Numbered from the stretch's first letter, positions 1 to 8,072 are shown. The stretch: 37,934 bases of DNA from Natronoarchaeum rubrum (GCF_024494695.1 NZ_JANHDP010000011.1:1-37934), one strand, 5' to 3'. Program-made: numbers and translations. The notes: generated from the sequence alone by a model not told the origin.

Positions 1-1
1 C

Positions 2-70
2 TACGATCATCCCGACCCGATCCGGCGAATGCAGTCGCGTCGGGACTTTCTCGCGGAGGAATCAGAATGA
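2..70 (+). CDS. Possible C-terminal end of a gene cut by the window edge
   Basis: A frame open from base 2 ends at TGA 68-70 and codes for 22 residues ending RRDFLAEESE. The tail is charged and uses mostly G/C third bases, as a haloarchaeal C-terminus would. No domain can be recognised from so little, and the frame could be open by chance. The DNA after it looks non-coding. Confidence 0.3.
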   Translation, partial: YDHPDPIRRMQSRRDFLAEESE

Positions 71-407
71 TAGCACAACAGCACACCATGCGTAACAGTA
101 GAATCGCTGCGCTCGGCGGTCCCACTTTTCGCGAAGCAAAAACGTGAGCACTGGATACCGTTGGGTGTCTCGACGTCCCACTCTACCTTTTTGGCTTCGG
201 GTGCGCTTCGCGCACTACTCGACACAAAAACGCGGGCGAAAAAGCCGACTCACTTCGTTCGGAATCGTCGAACTGCCTCACTTCGCTCGGCTAATGCGGT
301 CCTATGGCTGTTTCGCACTGCTGTAAGGGAGGTCAGTGACAGGTCCTGCATATGCGACATTGCTTACACTCCTCACTAACCGCTCACTACTTGTTCATTG
401 GGTCCTT
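71..407. other. Degenerate non-coding stretch with a direct repeat and a triloop hairpin
   Basis: No convincing gene lies here; the short frames that exist are rich in Arg and Ser and poor in Asp and Glu, unlike haloarchaeal proteins. A perfect 6-bp hairpin with a TTC loop sits at 201-215 (GTGCGC/GCGCAC). A 14-nt direct repeat, CTCACTTCG(T/C)TCGG, occurs at 249-262 and 277-290, 28 nt apart. The stretch may be a decayed mobile or intergenic repeat element next to an accessory gene. Confidence 0.4.
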
Positions 408-1421
408 CTAGCGTCGGTCCAAATCAGCGAACTCCAGTTTTGAAGAGGGATATTCATACGTCGATAGATCCTCTGACTCGCAGTGTTCTTCAAGATTTGC
501 TGGTGTGACTTGATCGCCCCGTGGCCCCTCGTAGACGACAGTAACTTCATCCCCGTCCACACTTACGATAACTGCGAGATCCGGATCGTCGTGTGATGAC
601 TTGATCACGTAGTCGCCGACAGTGTAGGGATTTTCCGCGAATTTTAGGTTCTCGTGCTTGTAGGTGTAGAGGCTGATACCCTGATCATCGCAGTAGGAAG
701 ACAATAGCGCTGCGGGGATATCTCGCCAGTCACCAGCTCCCTCGTCCAAGGAGCTGGGGAACGCAACTCGAACAGCTTCGCCGTTGAGCTCCTGTCCGTA
801 CAGTTCGACCTGCGTCTCGGGCGGAAGCACCTCGACCACGACGCCAATGGATGAGTCCTCGTCACCGCGCTTCCGGACTCGATCTCCCGGCTGAAACGGA
901 TTCTCTGGCTTCTGGTTCATGTTCGCCGTGTTGGGTCCGAGGTCCTGCAAGTCGTTCATCGGCCGGGTCGCAAGATGTTCCAACTTAGCGGGCGACTCCC
1001 CGGAAAACTGTTCTTCAGTGGCAACCTTCGATTTTAGCGTTTCGACGTGCTCCCAACCGAGCAGCATCAGACTGTCCTCGTTGTCTCGATGCCAGACCAT
1101 CACTATGATATCGTCCTCTGAATCGTTCTCGACGAGCGCTTCGGGGAGAAAGGCAGACACGTCACGGGAGGTTTTCACGTCGATCTCGTACCCGAAGACC
1201 TTGAAATCATGTCCCGAGAAGCTTTCCGGGTTACAGCGTCGCATCGCATCCTCGTTCTCCCACTCCCACATCTCGGCAGGTAGGTACTCACGGCAAAACT
1301 GCTCGAATGCAATCTCGCCCAGATTGCCGATTCGCTTCACATCAACGTCGTCTGCTCCCTGCTTTACTGCCTGATGATGCGCGCGCTGTTGGTCGATCTC
1401 GTCGGGAGTAAACTGATACAC
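408..1421 (-). CDS. PD-(D/E)XK nuclease-like protein with two C-terminal tandem repeats
   Basis: This 337-residue protein has a GTG start. A TATA-like stretch about 27 bp upstream (around 1441-1455) supports that start and a leaderless transcript. Residues 30-130 look like a PD-(D/E)XK fold: E36 in GNLGE, D72 in GHDF, then the D81-V-K83 strand motif followed by TS, and a hydrophobic strand (IIVMVW). Residues about 173-262 and 263-332 are two related units. Each starts ENP(F/Y)xxGDxV and ends with Tyr-rich (L/T)YxY and LxFA, which resembles small SH3/KOW-like beta barrels. Base composition is lower in GC than in the housekeeping genes, suggesting transfer. A role in restriction, defence or DNA processing is inference; I do not recognise a named family. 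Confidence 0.75.
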   Translation of the reverse strand: MYQFTPDEIDQQRAHHQAVKQGADDVDVKRIGNLGEIAFEQFCREYLPAEMWEWENEDAMRRCNPESFSGHDFKVFGYEIDVKTSRDVSAFLPEALVENDSEDDIIVMVWHRDNEDSLMLLGWEHVETLKSKVATEEQFSGESPAKLEHLATRPMNDLQDLGPNTANMNQKPENPFQPGDRVRKRGDEDSSIGVVVEVLPPETQVELYGQELNGEAVRVAFPSSLDEGAGDWRDIPAALLSSYCDDQGISLYTYKHENLKFAENPYTVGDYVIKSSHDDPDLAVIVSVDGDEVTVVYEGPRGDQVTPANLEEHCESEDLSTYEYPSSKLEFADLDRR

Positions 1422-1482
1422 AAGTCATTCGGCATATTCAACAAATATGAAGATTTCTATCAATTGTAGTTGCGTAGATGAC

Positions 1483-1575
1483 CTAGAGCGGCCGGTCGGC
1501 GTAAACAAAGAACTGGGTGCCGACTACGGAACCGAGTAGATCGACCTCGAACCCGTCGAAGACGTAGCCCGTTAG
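1483..1575 (-). pseudogene. Remnant of the C-terminal end of an unidentified gene
   Basis: The minus strand holds 30 codons ending in TAG (1483-1485), containing GYVFDGFEVDLLGSV and ending VYADRPL. The peptide reads like a natural folded C-terminus (alternating hydrophobic strands, Gly turns, acidic residues). It has no start codon, and a stop codon lies in frame immediately upstream. It is most simply the surviving 3' end of a gene whose body has been deleted. The family is unknown. Confidence 0.45.
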
Positions 1576-1585
1576 CTATACTTGC
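1574..1585 (+). promoter_or_regulatory. TATA-like box for the small membrane protein gene
   Basis: GCTATACTTGC is centred about 28 bp upstream of the ATG at 1608. This favours a leaderless transcript and the internal ATG rather than the one at 1593. Confidence 0.5.
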
Positions 1586-1607
1586 AAGTCGTATGTTGGA
1601 TCCACAC

Positions 1608-1790
1608 ATGGAACGTCGGCGACTCAAAACGGTCATCGGCATAGCGATGGTCCTGCTCGGTCTCGTTCAGGCGTGGTCGTTCGCCGTCCAGGACATGTGG
1701 ATCCCGACCGCCCTGGGAGTCGCCTACGGTGCCATCGGCGTCGCATTTCTTTGGACGGAGGTCTACGCCGCCGACGAGACGACTGATTAG
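1608..1790 (+). CDS. Small two-helix membrane protein, unknown function
   Basis: This 60-residue protein has a basic N-terminus (MERRRLK), a hydrophobic helix at residues 8-26 and a second at about 33-50, then an acidic tail. That predicts a small integral membrane protein with two spans. An ATG five codons upstream (1593) is possible, but the TATA-like box at 1574-1585 places the transcript start next to 1608. The stop codon overlaps the stop codon of the convergent CPBP protease gene by 4 bp. No family was recognised. Confidence 0.65.
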   Translation: MERRRLKTVIGIAMVLLGLVQAWSFAVQDMWIPTALGVAYGAIGVAFLWTEVYAADETTD

Positions 1791-2557
1791 AGGAGTCCAC
1801 CGCCGACGTGCAACACCAGTCCCGCGCCGACGTGGGCGACCATCGCGGCTTCCAGTCCGCCCTTCCAGTAGAGCCAGCCGAACAGCACACCGGGAAGCCC
1901 GTTGAGGACGAGCGCCCGAACGATCACCGCTGGCGTGAGCGCAGTGAGTTGCGCAGTCGCCGGCAGGTGCCCGACGGCGAACAGCGCCGCGGTGAGCACC
2001 ACACCGATCCAGACCATCCAGGGACGGGGCATTCCGTCGGGTCCCGGATGAAGTCGCCAGAGCGCCCAGACGACGAGCGTCATCGCGCCGAACCGCAGGA
2101 GCAGCTCCTCGTACGTGCCGCCGGCGAACGCCGCGAGGACGCCGATGCCGAGGATTTCGGGCGGCGTGCCGGCGATGCCCGCCCCGATCGCGACGCGACC
2201 GGCAAAGACGATACGATCGACCCCCAGGACGAGCGCGCCGGTCACTGCGCCGAGTCCGAGCGCCTGCGCGACGACCGGGCGCGGATCCGGCATCGGATGC
2301 GCGCCAACCAGGGCGTCGAGAAACGGCGTCCGGAGGCCGACGGCCGGGCCGAGCGACAGGCCGATCCAGGTCGCCGCGGCGAGCAGGACGGCGGTCTGGC
2401 CGATCGTGGCGCCGACGGCCAGCGCCGGCGAGACGGGGAGCGCGGCCGGATCGAGGACGCCGGAGCGAAACAGGTACGGCACCGACGCCGCGACGCCGGC
2501 GACGCCGAGCAGCCACAGGGTGAGAAACGATCGGCGGTCGACCGGGCGACGGGTCAT
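1787..2557 (-). CDS. CPBP-family intramembrane metalloprotease
   Basis: This 256-residue, strongly hydrophobic protein has about seven or eight membrane segments. The family signatures are present: E150-E151-LLL-R155 (EExxxR), an F-xxx-H motif with H197 in FAVGH, and H242 in AHVG. These Glu and His residues form the active site in Rce1/CPBP (Abi) glutamate/metal-dependent proteases, which cleave within the membrane. The substrate cannot be told from sequence. Some members are bacteriocin-immunity proteins, but nothing nearby supports that role. The gene stands alone on the minus strand and converges on a small membrane protein gene with a 4-bp overlap. Confidence 0.85.
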   Translation of the reverse strand: MTRRPVDRRSFLTLWLLGVAGVAASVPYLFRSGVLDPAALPVSPALAVGATIGQTAVLLAAATWIGLSLGPAVGLRTPFLDALVGAHPMPDPRPVVAQALGLGAVTGALVLGVDRIVFAGRVAIGAGIAGTPPEILGIGVLAAFAGGTYEELLLRFGAMTLVVWALWRLHPGPDGMPRPWMVWIGVVLTAALFAVGHLPATAQLTALTPAVIVRALVLNGLPGVLFGWLYWKGGLEAAMVAHVGAGLVLHVGGGLL

Positions 2558-2715
2558 CTTTGCGAAGTTTCGGACCGGTCGACAAATCCCTGGCGGTCGG
2601 CGAACGGCGTCGGACGCCGGCGGCGCCGCGTCGATGCCGAAGACGAGTCCCGAGAAACCGGAACGCGACGGGTCGATCCGGACGACTTTATGCTGTCCGG
2701 CCCTTAGCAGGGAGC

Positions 2716-3597
2716 ATGCAGTGGCAACCCGACTGGGGACTTCGCGCCCGGATGGGAGTGACGATGTTCCTCCTGTTCGCGCTGTACATCGTGTTCTTCG
2801 CCGCGCTGTGGGCGTACTCCGGCGGGAGCCTGCTCATCGCGGGGCTGGTCATCGGGTCGTTCTCGCTCGGCCAGTACTTCTTCAGCGACAAGCTCGCGCT
2901 CCGGAGCATGGGCGCGAAGACGGTCAGCGAGGAGGAGTACCCCGAACTCCACGCCGCCGTCCAGCGCCTCGCACAGCAGGCCGACCTGCCCAAGCCCACC
3001 GTCGCAGTCGCCGACGACCGCGTGCCGAACGCGTTCGCGACCGGCCGGAACCAGAAGAACGCCGCCGTTTGCGTGACGACCGGACTCCTGCAGACGCTCA
3101 ATCAGGACGAACTGGAGGGCGTGCTGGCCCACGAGCTCGCGCACGTCAAGAACCGCGACGTGATGGTGATGACGATCGCGTCGTTCCTGTCGACGATCGC
3201 CTTCATGATCGTCCGGTGGGGCGCGTTCTTCGGCGGCGGCGGGCAGCGGCGTCAGGGCGGGGGCGGCATCATCGTCGCGATTCTGGTCTCGCTGGTCGTG
3301 TGGATCATCAGCTACGTGCTGATCCGCGCGCTCTCGCGGTACCGCGAGTACGCCGCCGACCGCGGCGCGGCCGTCATCACCGGCAAGCCCTCCGCGCTGG
3401 CGTCGGCGCTGATGAAGATCTCCGGCGAGATGGAGAAGATCCCGAGCAACGACATGCGTGACGAGGCGGAGATGAACGCCTTCTTCATCATCCCGATCTC
3501 GAAAGGGGCGATCGCGCGCCTCTTCAGCACCCACCCGCCGACCGAGAAGCGCATCGATCAGCTCAACCGGCTGGAGCGCGAGATGGAAGGGTTGTAG
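2716..3597 (+). CDS. htpX: HtpX, M48-family membrane zinc metalloprotease
   Basis: This 293-residue protein has two N-terminal membrane helices (about 14-34 and 38-55), the zinc motif H139-E-L-A-H143, two further helices (about 150-170 and 184-204) and the third ligand E211 in SRYREYAAD. It ends with the usual STHPPTEKRI. HtpX degrades misfolded membrane proteins from the cytoplasmic side. The frame is open further upstream, but ATG 2716 starts at the usual family N-terminus and has a TATA-like ACTTTATGC about 28 bp upstream. A Gly-rich loop at about 171-184 (FFGGGGQRRQGGGG) separates the last two helices. The gene is followed after 24 bp by pspAB. Confidence 0.93.
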   Translation: MQWQPDWGLRARMGVTMFLLFALYIVFFAALWAYSGGSLLIAGLVIGSFSLGQYFFSDKLALRSMGAKTVSEEEYPELHAAVQRLAQQADLPKPTVAVADDRVPNAFATGRNQKNAAVCVTTGLLQTLNQDELEGVLAHELAHVKNRDVMVMTIASFLSTIAFMIVRWGAFFGGGGQRRQGGGGIIVAILVSLVVWIISYVLIRALSRYREYAADRGAAVITGKPSALASALMKISGEMEKIPSNDMRDEAEMNAFFIIPISKGAIARLFSTHPPTEKRIDQLNRLEREMEGL

Positions 3598-3621
3598 TTC
3601 CCGACGCCCCACGACTACCGT

Positions 3622-4236
3622 ATGGGACTGCTCGACGGGCTCCGGAGCATCTTCGGGACCCGCGCCGAATCCGACGCCACGAGCGGGGCCGACCCCGACG
3701 ACCTGTTCGGGATGAGCACCGCCTACCTGACGATGTCGGCCGACCTGGGCTACGAGCCCACCGGCCACGCCGCGCTGTGTTTCGCCGAGGTCGACAGCCA
3801 CGAGTTCGCCGGCACCGTCTCGGACGTCCGCGCGATCCTGTCGGCCGGCGAGGCCGAAACGGGAACGGTCTCCCGCTTTGTCGACGACGACCACGGGTAT
3901 CGGTGGGTCGTCTTCGAGGACGAGGACGACTTCGAGGATCTCGTGACGAACCTCAACTTCGCATCGGACACGTTCATCGATGAGGGGTACGGCTCGCGCC
4001 TGCTCGCGGCCGTGTTCGCGTTCGAGGGGCGCGGTCAGCCCGCCGACTGGATCTACTCGTTCCGTCGCGGGACGTTCTACCCGTTCGCGCCGAAGCCAGA
4101 CGCCAGCCACGAGCGCGACAACCAACTCGAACTGAAGCTGTCGAGCGTGCTCGACGGCGAACTGGAGGTAGAAGACGACAAGGAGTACTGGTACCCGCTC
4201 TGGCCCAGCGAGGGCGGTCGGCATCCCTGGGAGTAG
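3622..4236 (+). CDS. pspAB: PspA-associated protein PspAB
   Basis: This 204-residue acidic, soluble protein begins MGLLDGLRSIFG. It resembles the archaeal PspAB family, whose genes are often next to htpX, as here (24-bp gap, same strand). It has no membrane segment. The body is a mixed alpha/beta domain with an acidic middle (FEDEDDFEDL) and an aromatic-rich end (WIYSFRRGTFYPF, then YWYPLWPSEGG). The adjacency suggests an operon for the response to membrane or protein stress. The biochemical role is not established. The gene ends just upstream of the multi-hairpin element. Confidence 0.75.
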   Translation: MGLLDGLRSIFGTRAESDATSGADPDDLFGMSTAYLTMSADLGYEPTGHAALCFAEVDSHEFAGTVSDVRAILSAGEAETGTVSRFVDDDHGYRWVVFEDEDDFEDLVTNLNFASDTFIDEGYGSRLLAAVFAFEGRGQPADWIYSFRRGTFYPFAPKPDASHERDNQLELKLSSVLDGELEVEDDKEYWYPLWPSEGGRHPWE

Positions 4237-4308
4237 AGTGAGAGGCATTCACCGGATGTTCCGGTTGACGCACCAGCGAGAACTCTTCTGATTTTGGGAC
4301 CGCTGTGA

Positions 4309-4554
4309 ACACCTCGAAAGCCCCCGGCGCGCTCGACCGGTTACGACTCGTTGTCTCCGAAAATCAGAGATTTTCGGGATGACGAAAGAGCACAACGTGC
4401 TCTTTCGAACCACGCTCCTCGGCCTTCGGCCTGCGGTGCTTGCGTCGTGGTTCGAGAGACGCCTTTGGCGTCTCTCGTCAGCACGAAAGGCGGCGCAGTG
4501 CGCCGCCTTTCGAACGATCTCACCGGACCGAGCGAGCGGGGGCTTTCGAGGTGT
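4309..4554. repeat. Five tandem triloop hairpins inside an 18-bp inverted repeat
   Basis: The element lies between convergent genes. The outer arms are perfect 18-bp inverted repeats at 4309-4326 and 4537-4554 (ACACCTCGAAAGCCCCCG and its complement), with imperfect pairing continuing to about 4341 and 4524. Inside are five consecutive stems: 4357-4377 (9 bp, AGA loop), 4383-4407 (11 bp, AAC loop), 4406-4454 (9-bp outer stem, with an inner GGCC-TTC-GGCC), 4453-4477 (11 bp, TTT loop) and 4484-4512 (13 bp, AGT loop). The stems differ in sequence but share CGAA/CGAG edges and 3-nt loops, so it is not a simple tandem repeat. It could act as a two-way terminator, a structured RNA or a small non-autonomous mobile element. 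Confidence 0.85.
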
Positions 4555-4603
4555 AATTAGCTGCGTCGACGAAGAAAATCGACCGATAAGTGGTTCCTAG
4601 CCG

Positions 4604-7600
4604 TCACTCCGAAACGTCGAGGAACGGGATCGTCGCGAGCTCTTTGTCGTCGTACGCGAGCGCCTCGGCGCGACTCAGCCCGTCGGGCGTCACGAGATCG
4701 AGCACGTTCGGATTGAGGTCGTCGTCGCGGCCGCCGCCGAACGCCCACTGGGAGGCTTCGGCTTCCACCGGCCGGACGTGAGCGAACTGCGTCTCGTCGA
4801 AGGCGGTCACCAGCGGAACCAGTTCGGCGTCGTCGAGATCCGGCAGGGCGTCCTTGCCGACCCAGACGAGCACGGCGTCGCGGTCGGACAGCACCTCGAC
4901 GCCGCCGGTCGCGTGCACCTCGCCGTAGGCGCTCTCGACGGAGACGCCGCCCATCGGCCGGGCGAGCACGCGGTGCTGGTACTCGGCCTCGAAGCGGGCG
5001 TTGACGCCGGCCTGGGCGTACACCGACCCGCCGTCGGCGTCCGGATCGCGGATGTACACCTGCGGGAGCTGCACCGAGAAGCCGGTATCGCGGTTCCAGG
5101 GGTTCTCGATCGCGTCGAACTCGAAGACGAACTGGTAGCTCTCGGCGAACTCGCGGACCTCGAAGTTCGTCAGATCGAAGCTCCCCGGTGCGAAGTCCTC
5201 CGCGAGCGGGAACTCGTAGTGGCCGGGACCCAGTCCGGGTGCGGTGTCGCCCCGCCAGGTCGCGATCGGCTCGCCGACGGCGTCGAACGTCGGCGTCTCG
5301 AAGACCGCGATCGTGTCGACCGCGACGGTCGTGAGATCGTCGCTCGTCGCAGCGGCGTCATCGCCGGACGCCCCGTCGGCGTTCACCGCGAGATCGGTCC
5401 CCGAGAACCGGTCGGTCGTGTCGACGACCGAGGGCAGTTCGACGTGCGCGGGACCGGCACTCTCGAAGTTCACCACGACCACCGCACGTGCGGGCCCCGA
5501 GAGGTCCGACAGTTCGGTCGCGTCCCGCCCGAACGCGAGAACGTGATCGTCCGACCGGAACCAGACGTCTTCGAGGTCTGCGTCGGGGCCGAGCGCGTCG
5601 ACGTCGTGGTACAGCTCGATCACGTCGCGGTAGAACTGGAGGTGCTCTTCGGGCACCGTATCGCCCTGGTGGGCCCAGTTCATCAGCGCGCGCTGCTTGC
5701 CGCCCGGGCGGACGTCGGCGTCGCGGTCGTCGCCCTCGCCGCGGTGGCGGCCCTCGCCGTGCTTGCTGATCTGGCGCTCCTGCCCGGAGTAGACGAAGGG
5801 AACGCCCGGCAGCGCGACGCCGGCCGCCCAGATCGCCCGCTGGACGTGCGCGGGGTCGTCGTGAACATCGGCGTGGAGCGCCTCGTTGAGCAGGCGCGCC
5901 TCGTCGTGGTTCTCGGTGGCGTTGAGCAGCAGGGTGTGGTCGGGGAACCCCTTCTCGGCGCGGGCCTCGACGGCGTCGAGCAGGTCGAACGCCGACCCCT
6001 CGCCGCGGGCGATGTCGTGGGCGGCGCCGGTGTACTCGACGGTGTCGAAGTGGACGTCGAACTCGTTTTCGGCGAACCCGGCGTCGTGGGGGATCGACTC
6101 GTCGAGCATCAGGAACTCGCCGTCGTTCGAGCGGACGATCTCGCGGACGTCCTTCCAGAAGTCGTGGGGGACGCCCCACGCGATGTCGCAGCGGAACCCG
6201 TCGACGCCGACCTCGCCCGACCAGAAGTCCGCCGCGGCGAGCAGGTGCTCGCGGACCGCCAGATTGTCGAAGTTGAAGTTCGGCATGTCGAGCAGGTCGA
6301 AAAAGCCCGTCACGCGGGGCTCGGGCTCGACCAGTCCGTCGCCGTCGTAGCGAGCCTCGTGGACCCGGTCGAACCAGTCGTAGTACTTCGAGTCGGCGTC
6401 CCAGGCGTCGACGCGGGGCCAGCGCGCCAGCCCGTCGCGCTGCTCGTCGATCGAGGCCTGGAAGAACTCGTGGTCGCGACCGCAGTGGTTCGCGACGAAG
6501 TCGAACACGACCTTGATGTCGCGCTCGTGACACGCCTCGACGAACGATCGGTAGGCCTCGATCGGGTCCTGTCCGTCGGGCACCAGGTCGGGCGCGACGC
6601 CGAAGTAGTCCAGCGTGTCGTAGCCGTGGGGGCCGCCGCCCGAAATTTCCTTGGCGGCGCTTGCCGAGGGGACGATCGGCGTCAGCCAGACGGCGTCGAC
6701 GCCGAGGTAGTCGAGGTACTCGACGCCGTCGGCGAGCACGTCGAAGTCAGTCTCGCCGCGCTCGCCGGCGAAGGATCGGGTGAAAATCTCGTAGACGACA
6801 CCGTCCTCGATCCACTCGGGCGGCCGATTGGGAAGCTCGACGCCGCCCTCGGGCGAGAGTTCGACGGTGTCGACGACCGAGGCGAGCCGGCCGTCGTACG
6901 CCGCGGCGTGAATGCGGGCCGACTCGCCGCCGAGGGCGCTCTCGGACACGCGAGCGGTCGTTCCATCGACTTGCACGTCCTCGGTCGCCAGCGCGTCGCG
7001 GTCGTCGGCGAGAAAGAGCGCCTCCAGCGCGGCCGTCGAGGCGTCGGCGCCGGGCGCGAGCTCGGCGTCGGCCTCGACGACGAACTCGGCTTCGGCGGCG
7101 TCGTAGCGCGCGTCGAGTGTGACTCGGGGCGGGCGCTCGGCGCCCGCGGGCGGCTCGGGGAACGCGTAGACGGTCTGCTCGTGGACGCCGTCGGGTGCGT
7201 CGAGTTCGAGCACGTACGTCCCGGGCGCGTCCGGGACGAACTCGGTGACGTGGTCCTGGCCGTGGTCGTAGCGGGGCTGGGTGTCGATCGTCGGCGTGGA
7301 GAACGACAGCTCGGCGTCGCTGTCTTCGGGTCGCTCGGCGATCGACCACTCGAAGTCCTCGGGCGCGTACCCGTCGGGGTCCTCGCGAAGCACCGGGAGC
7401 CGCGGTCCGAGATGGTCGCGCTTGGCGTAGTTGTCGCGGTCGCTCCCGTAGATCCGACCGACGAAGGCAGGGTCGACGAGCGCCTCGCCGACCGTCACGA
7501 CGCGTGGCTGCCCGGGGTGGTAGGAGTCGGCCCCGAACGCGGTGTGCGTGTCGATGGCGCTGTCGCCGAAGGTTCCCGAAGCTGTGCTGTCGTGCGGTTT

Positions 7601-7624
7601 AACGCTGTCGTCGTTTTTACTCAT
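4604..7624 (-). CDS. malA: GH13 alpha-amylase (MalA-like) with C-terminal DOMON-type domain
   Basis: This 1006-residue cytoplasmic enzyme is predicted to hydrolyse alpha-1,4-glucans; it has no signal peptide. Residues 1-270 hold N-terminal beta-sandwich domains. The GH13 barrel (about 270-700) carries all four conserved regions: DFVANH (375-380), GFRCD with nucleophile D480, acid/base E509 in LMLDES, and NHD (572-574). Residues about 780-1000 resemble the glucodextranase-type DOMON domain that ends haloarchaeal MalA proteins. The frame is open to 7789, but that 55-residue extension is basic and lacks acidic residues, so ATG 7624 is preferred. A strong TATA box at 7804-7809 then implies an mRNA leader of about 155 nt. 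It is larger than a typical amylase (450-700 residues). Confidence 0.85.
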   Translation of the reverse strand: MSKNDDSVKPHDSTASGTFGDSAIDTHTAFGADSYHPGQPRVVTVGEALVDPAFVGRIYGSDRDNYAKRDHLGPRLPVLREDPDGYAPEDFEWSIAERPEDSDAELSFSTPTIDTQPRYDHGQDHVTEFVPDAPGTYVLELDAPDGVHEQTVYAFPEPPAGAERPPRVTLDARYDAAEAEFVVEADAELAPGADASTAALEALFLADDRDALATEDVQVDGTTARVSESALGGESARIHAAAYDGRLASVVDTVELSPEGGVELPNRPPEWIEDGVVYEIFTRSFAGERGETDFDVLADGVEYLDYLGVDAVWLTPIVPSASAAKEISGGGPHGYDTLDYFGVAPDLVPDGQDPIEAYRSFVEACHERDIKVVFDFVANHCGRDHEFFQASIDEQRDGLARWPRVDAWDADSKYYDWFDRVHEARYDGDGLVEPEPRVTGFFDLLDMPNFNFDNLAVREHLLAAADFWSGEVGVDGFRCDIAWGVPHDFWKDVREIVRSNDGEFLMLDESIPHDAGFAENEFDVHFDTVEYTGAAHDIARGEGSAFDLLDAVEARAEKGFPDHTLLLNATENHDEARLLNEALHADVHDDPAHVQRAIWAAGVALPGVPFVYSGQERQISKHGEGRHRGEGDDRDADVRPGGKQRALMNWAHQGDTVPEEHLQFYRDVIELYHDVDALGPDADLEDVWFRSDDHVLAFGRDATELSDLSGPARAVVVVNFESAGPAHVELPSVVDTTDRFSGTDLAVNADGASGDDAAATSDDLTTVAVDTIAVFETPTFDAVGEPIATWRGDTAPGLGPGHYEFPLAEDFAPGSFDLTNFEVREFAESYQFVFEFDAIENPWNRDTGFSVQLPQVYIRDPDADGGSVYAQAGVNARFEAEYQHRVLARPMGGVSVESAYGEVHATGGVEVLSDRDAVLVWVGKDALPDLDDAELVPLVTAFDETQFAHVRPVEAEASQWAFGGGRDDDLNPNVLDLVTPDGLSRAEALAYDDKELATIPFLDVSE

Positions 7625-7803
7625 GGAGAGAGGTTTCGCAGTCGCTCGACGCCGTCGATCGCTCGCGGTCCGCCAAACACGCGGCAACGTCGTCGGAGAT
7701 CGTCGGCACCCCCGAGGGGAGAGAACAGCCCGCACGACGGGGGGCGCCGGGGTACCGAGAGGAATGTTGCCACATCGATAGCCTATCATGATAACTCCTT
7801 ACA

Positions 7804-7809
7804 TATATA
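7804..7809 (-). promoter_or_regulatory. TATA box of malA, with operator-like palindromes
   Basis: TATATA in minus-strand context AGTATATATG predicts transcription from about 7778-7780. Two overlapping palindromes lie between the box and that start: TATCATGATA (7784-7793, perfect) and GATAG-C-CTATC (7777-7787). They are positioned like a repressor operator. This is inferred from pattern only. Confidence 0.55.
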
Positions 7810-8013
7810 CTGTCGTGTTCCGGCGTGCGAATCGAACGGAGGAATCCCCGGCAGCACGTCCGGGTCACGCGACTAACGTAGAACGGCGCCCCTGCAAAGG
7901 AAAGCGCCTAATCACTTTGACCCGATGCAGCGACCCTTCCGGCGCGACGACACGACGCCGTGGCGCAGGTTTAGGGGCGGTCGGACGACGAACCCCGTCC
8001 GGGACGGCGCCAG

Positions 8014-8025
8014 TTTCACTTTCAC
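8014..8025 (+). promoter_or_regulatory. TTTCAC direct repeat upstream of the radA TATA-like box
   Basis: Two perfect TTTCAC copies are followed after 6 bp by TTAAC in TGTTAACGG (8031-8039), which fits a TATA box for a start near 8061. The same repeat precedes two other genes in this window in the same orientation (30807-30823, and 24438-24449 on the minus strand). Confidence 0.5.
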
Positions 8026-8072
8026 TACGGTGTTAACGGAGATTTATGTACCATCGGGGGCAACGGGTGGGT

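Larger units (their letters stand above)
7625..8072. other. Divergent malA/radA intergenic region
   Basis: The 448 bp between the two divergent starts hold the malA leader (about 7625-7780), the malA TATA box, and on the plus side the radA promoter with a TTTCACTTTCAC direct repeat. I see no gene or RNA gene between them. Confidence 0.6.

Noticed and set aside
161..379. Short plus-strand frames in the left margin
   Set aside because: Composition is unlike haloarchaeal proteins and the DNA shows repeat and hairpin structure instead of codon bias.
4357..4512. CRISPR array suspected from regularly spaced palindromes
   Set aside because: The stems differ from each other in sequence; there is no constant repeat with unique spacers, and no cas gene.
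7625..7789. Extended MalA start at ATG 7789
   Set aside because: The 55 added residues are Arg-rich and lack acidic residues, and the ATG precedes the start site predicted from the TATA box.
4778..7876. A 1032-codon open frame opposite malA
   Set aside because: It is the mirror of a GC-rich coding strand; the malA frame has all GH13 motifs and acidic composition, the opposite frame has none.
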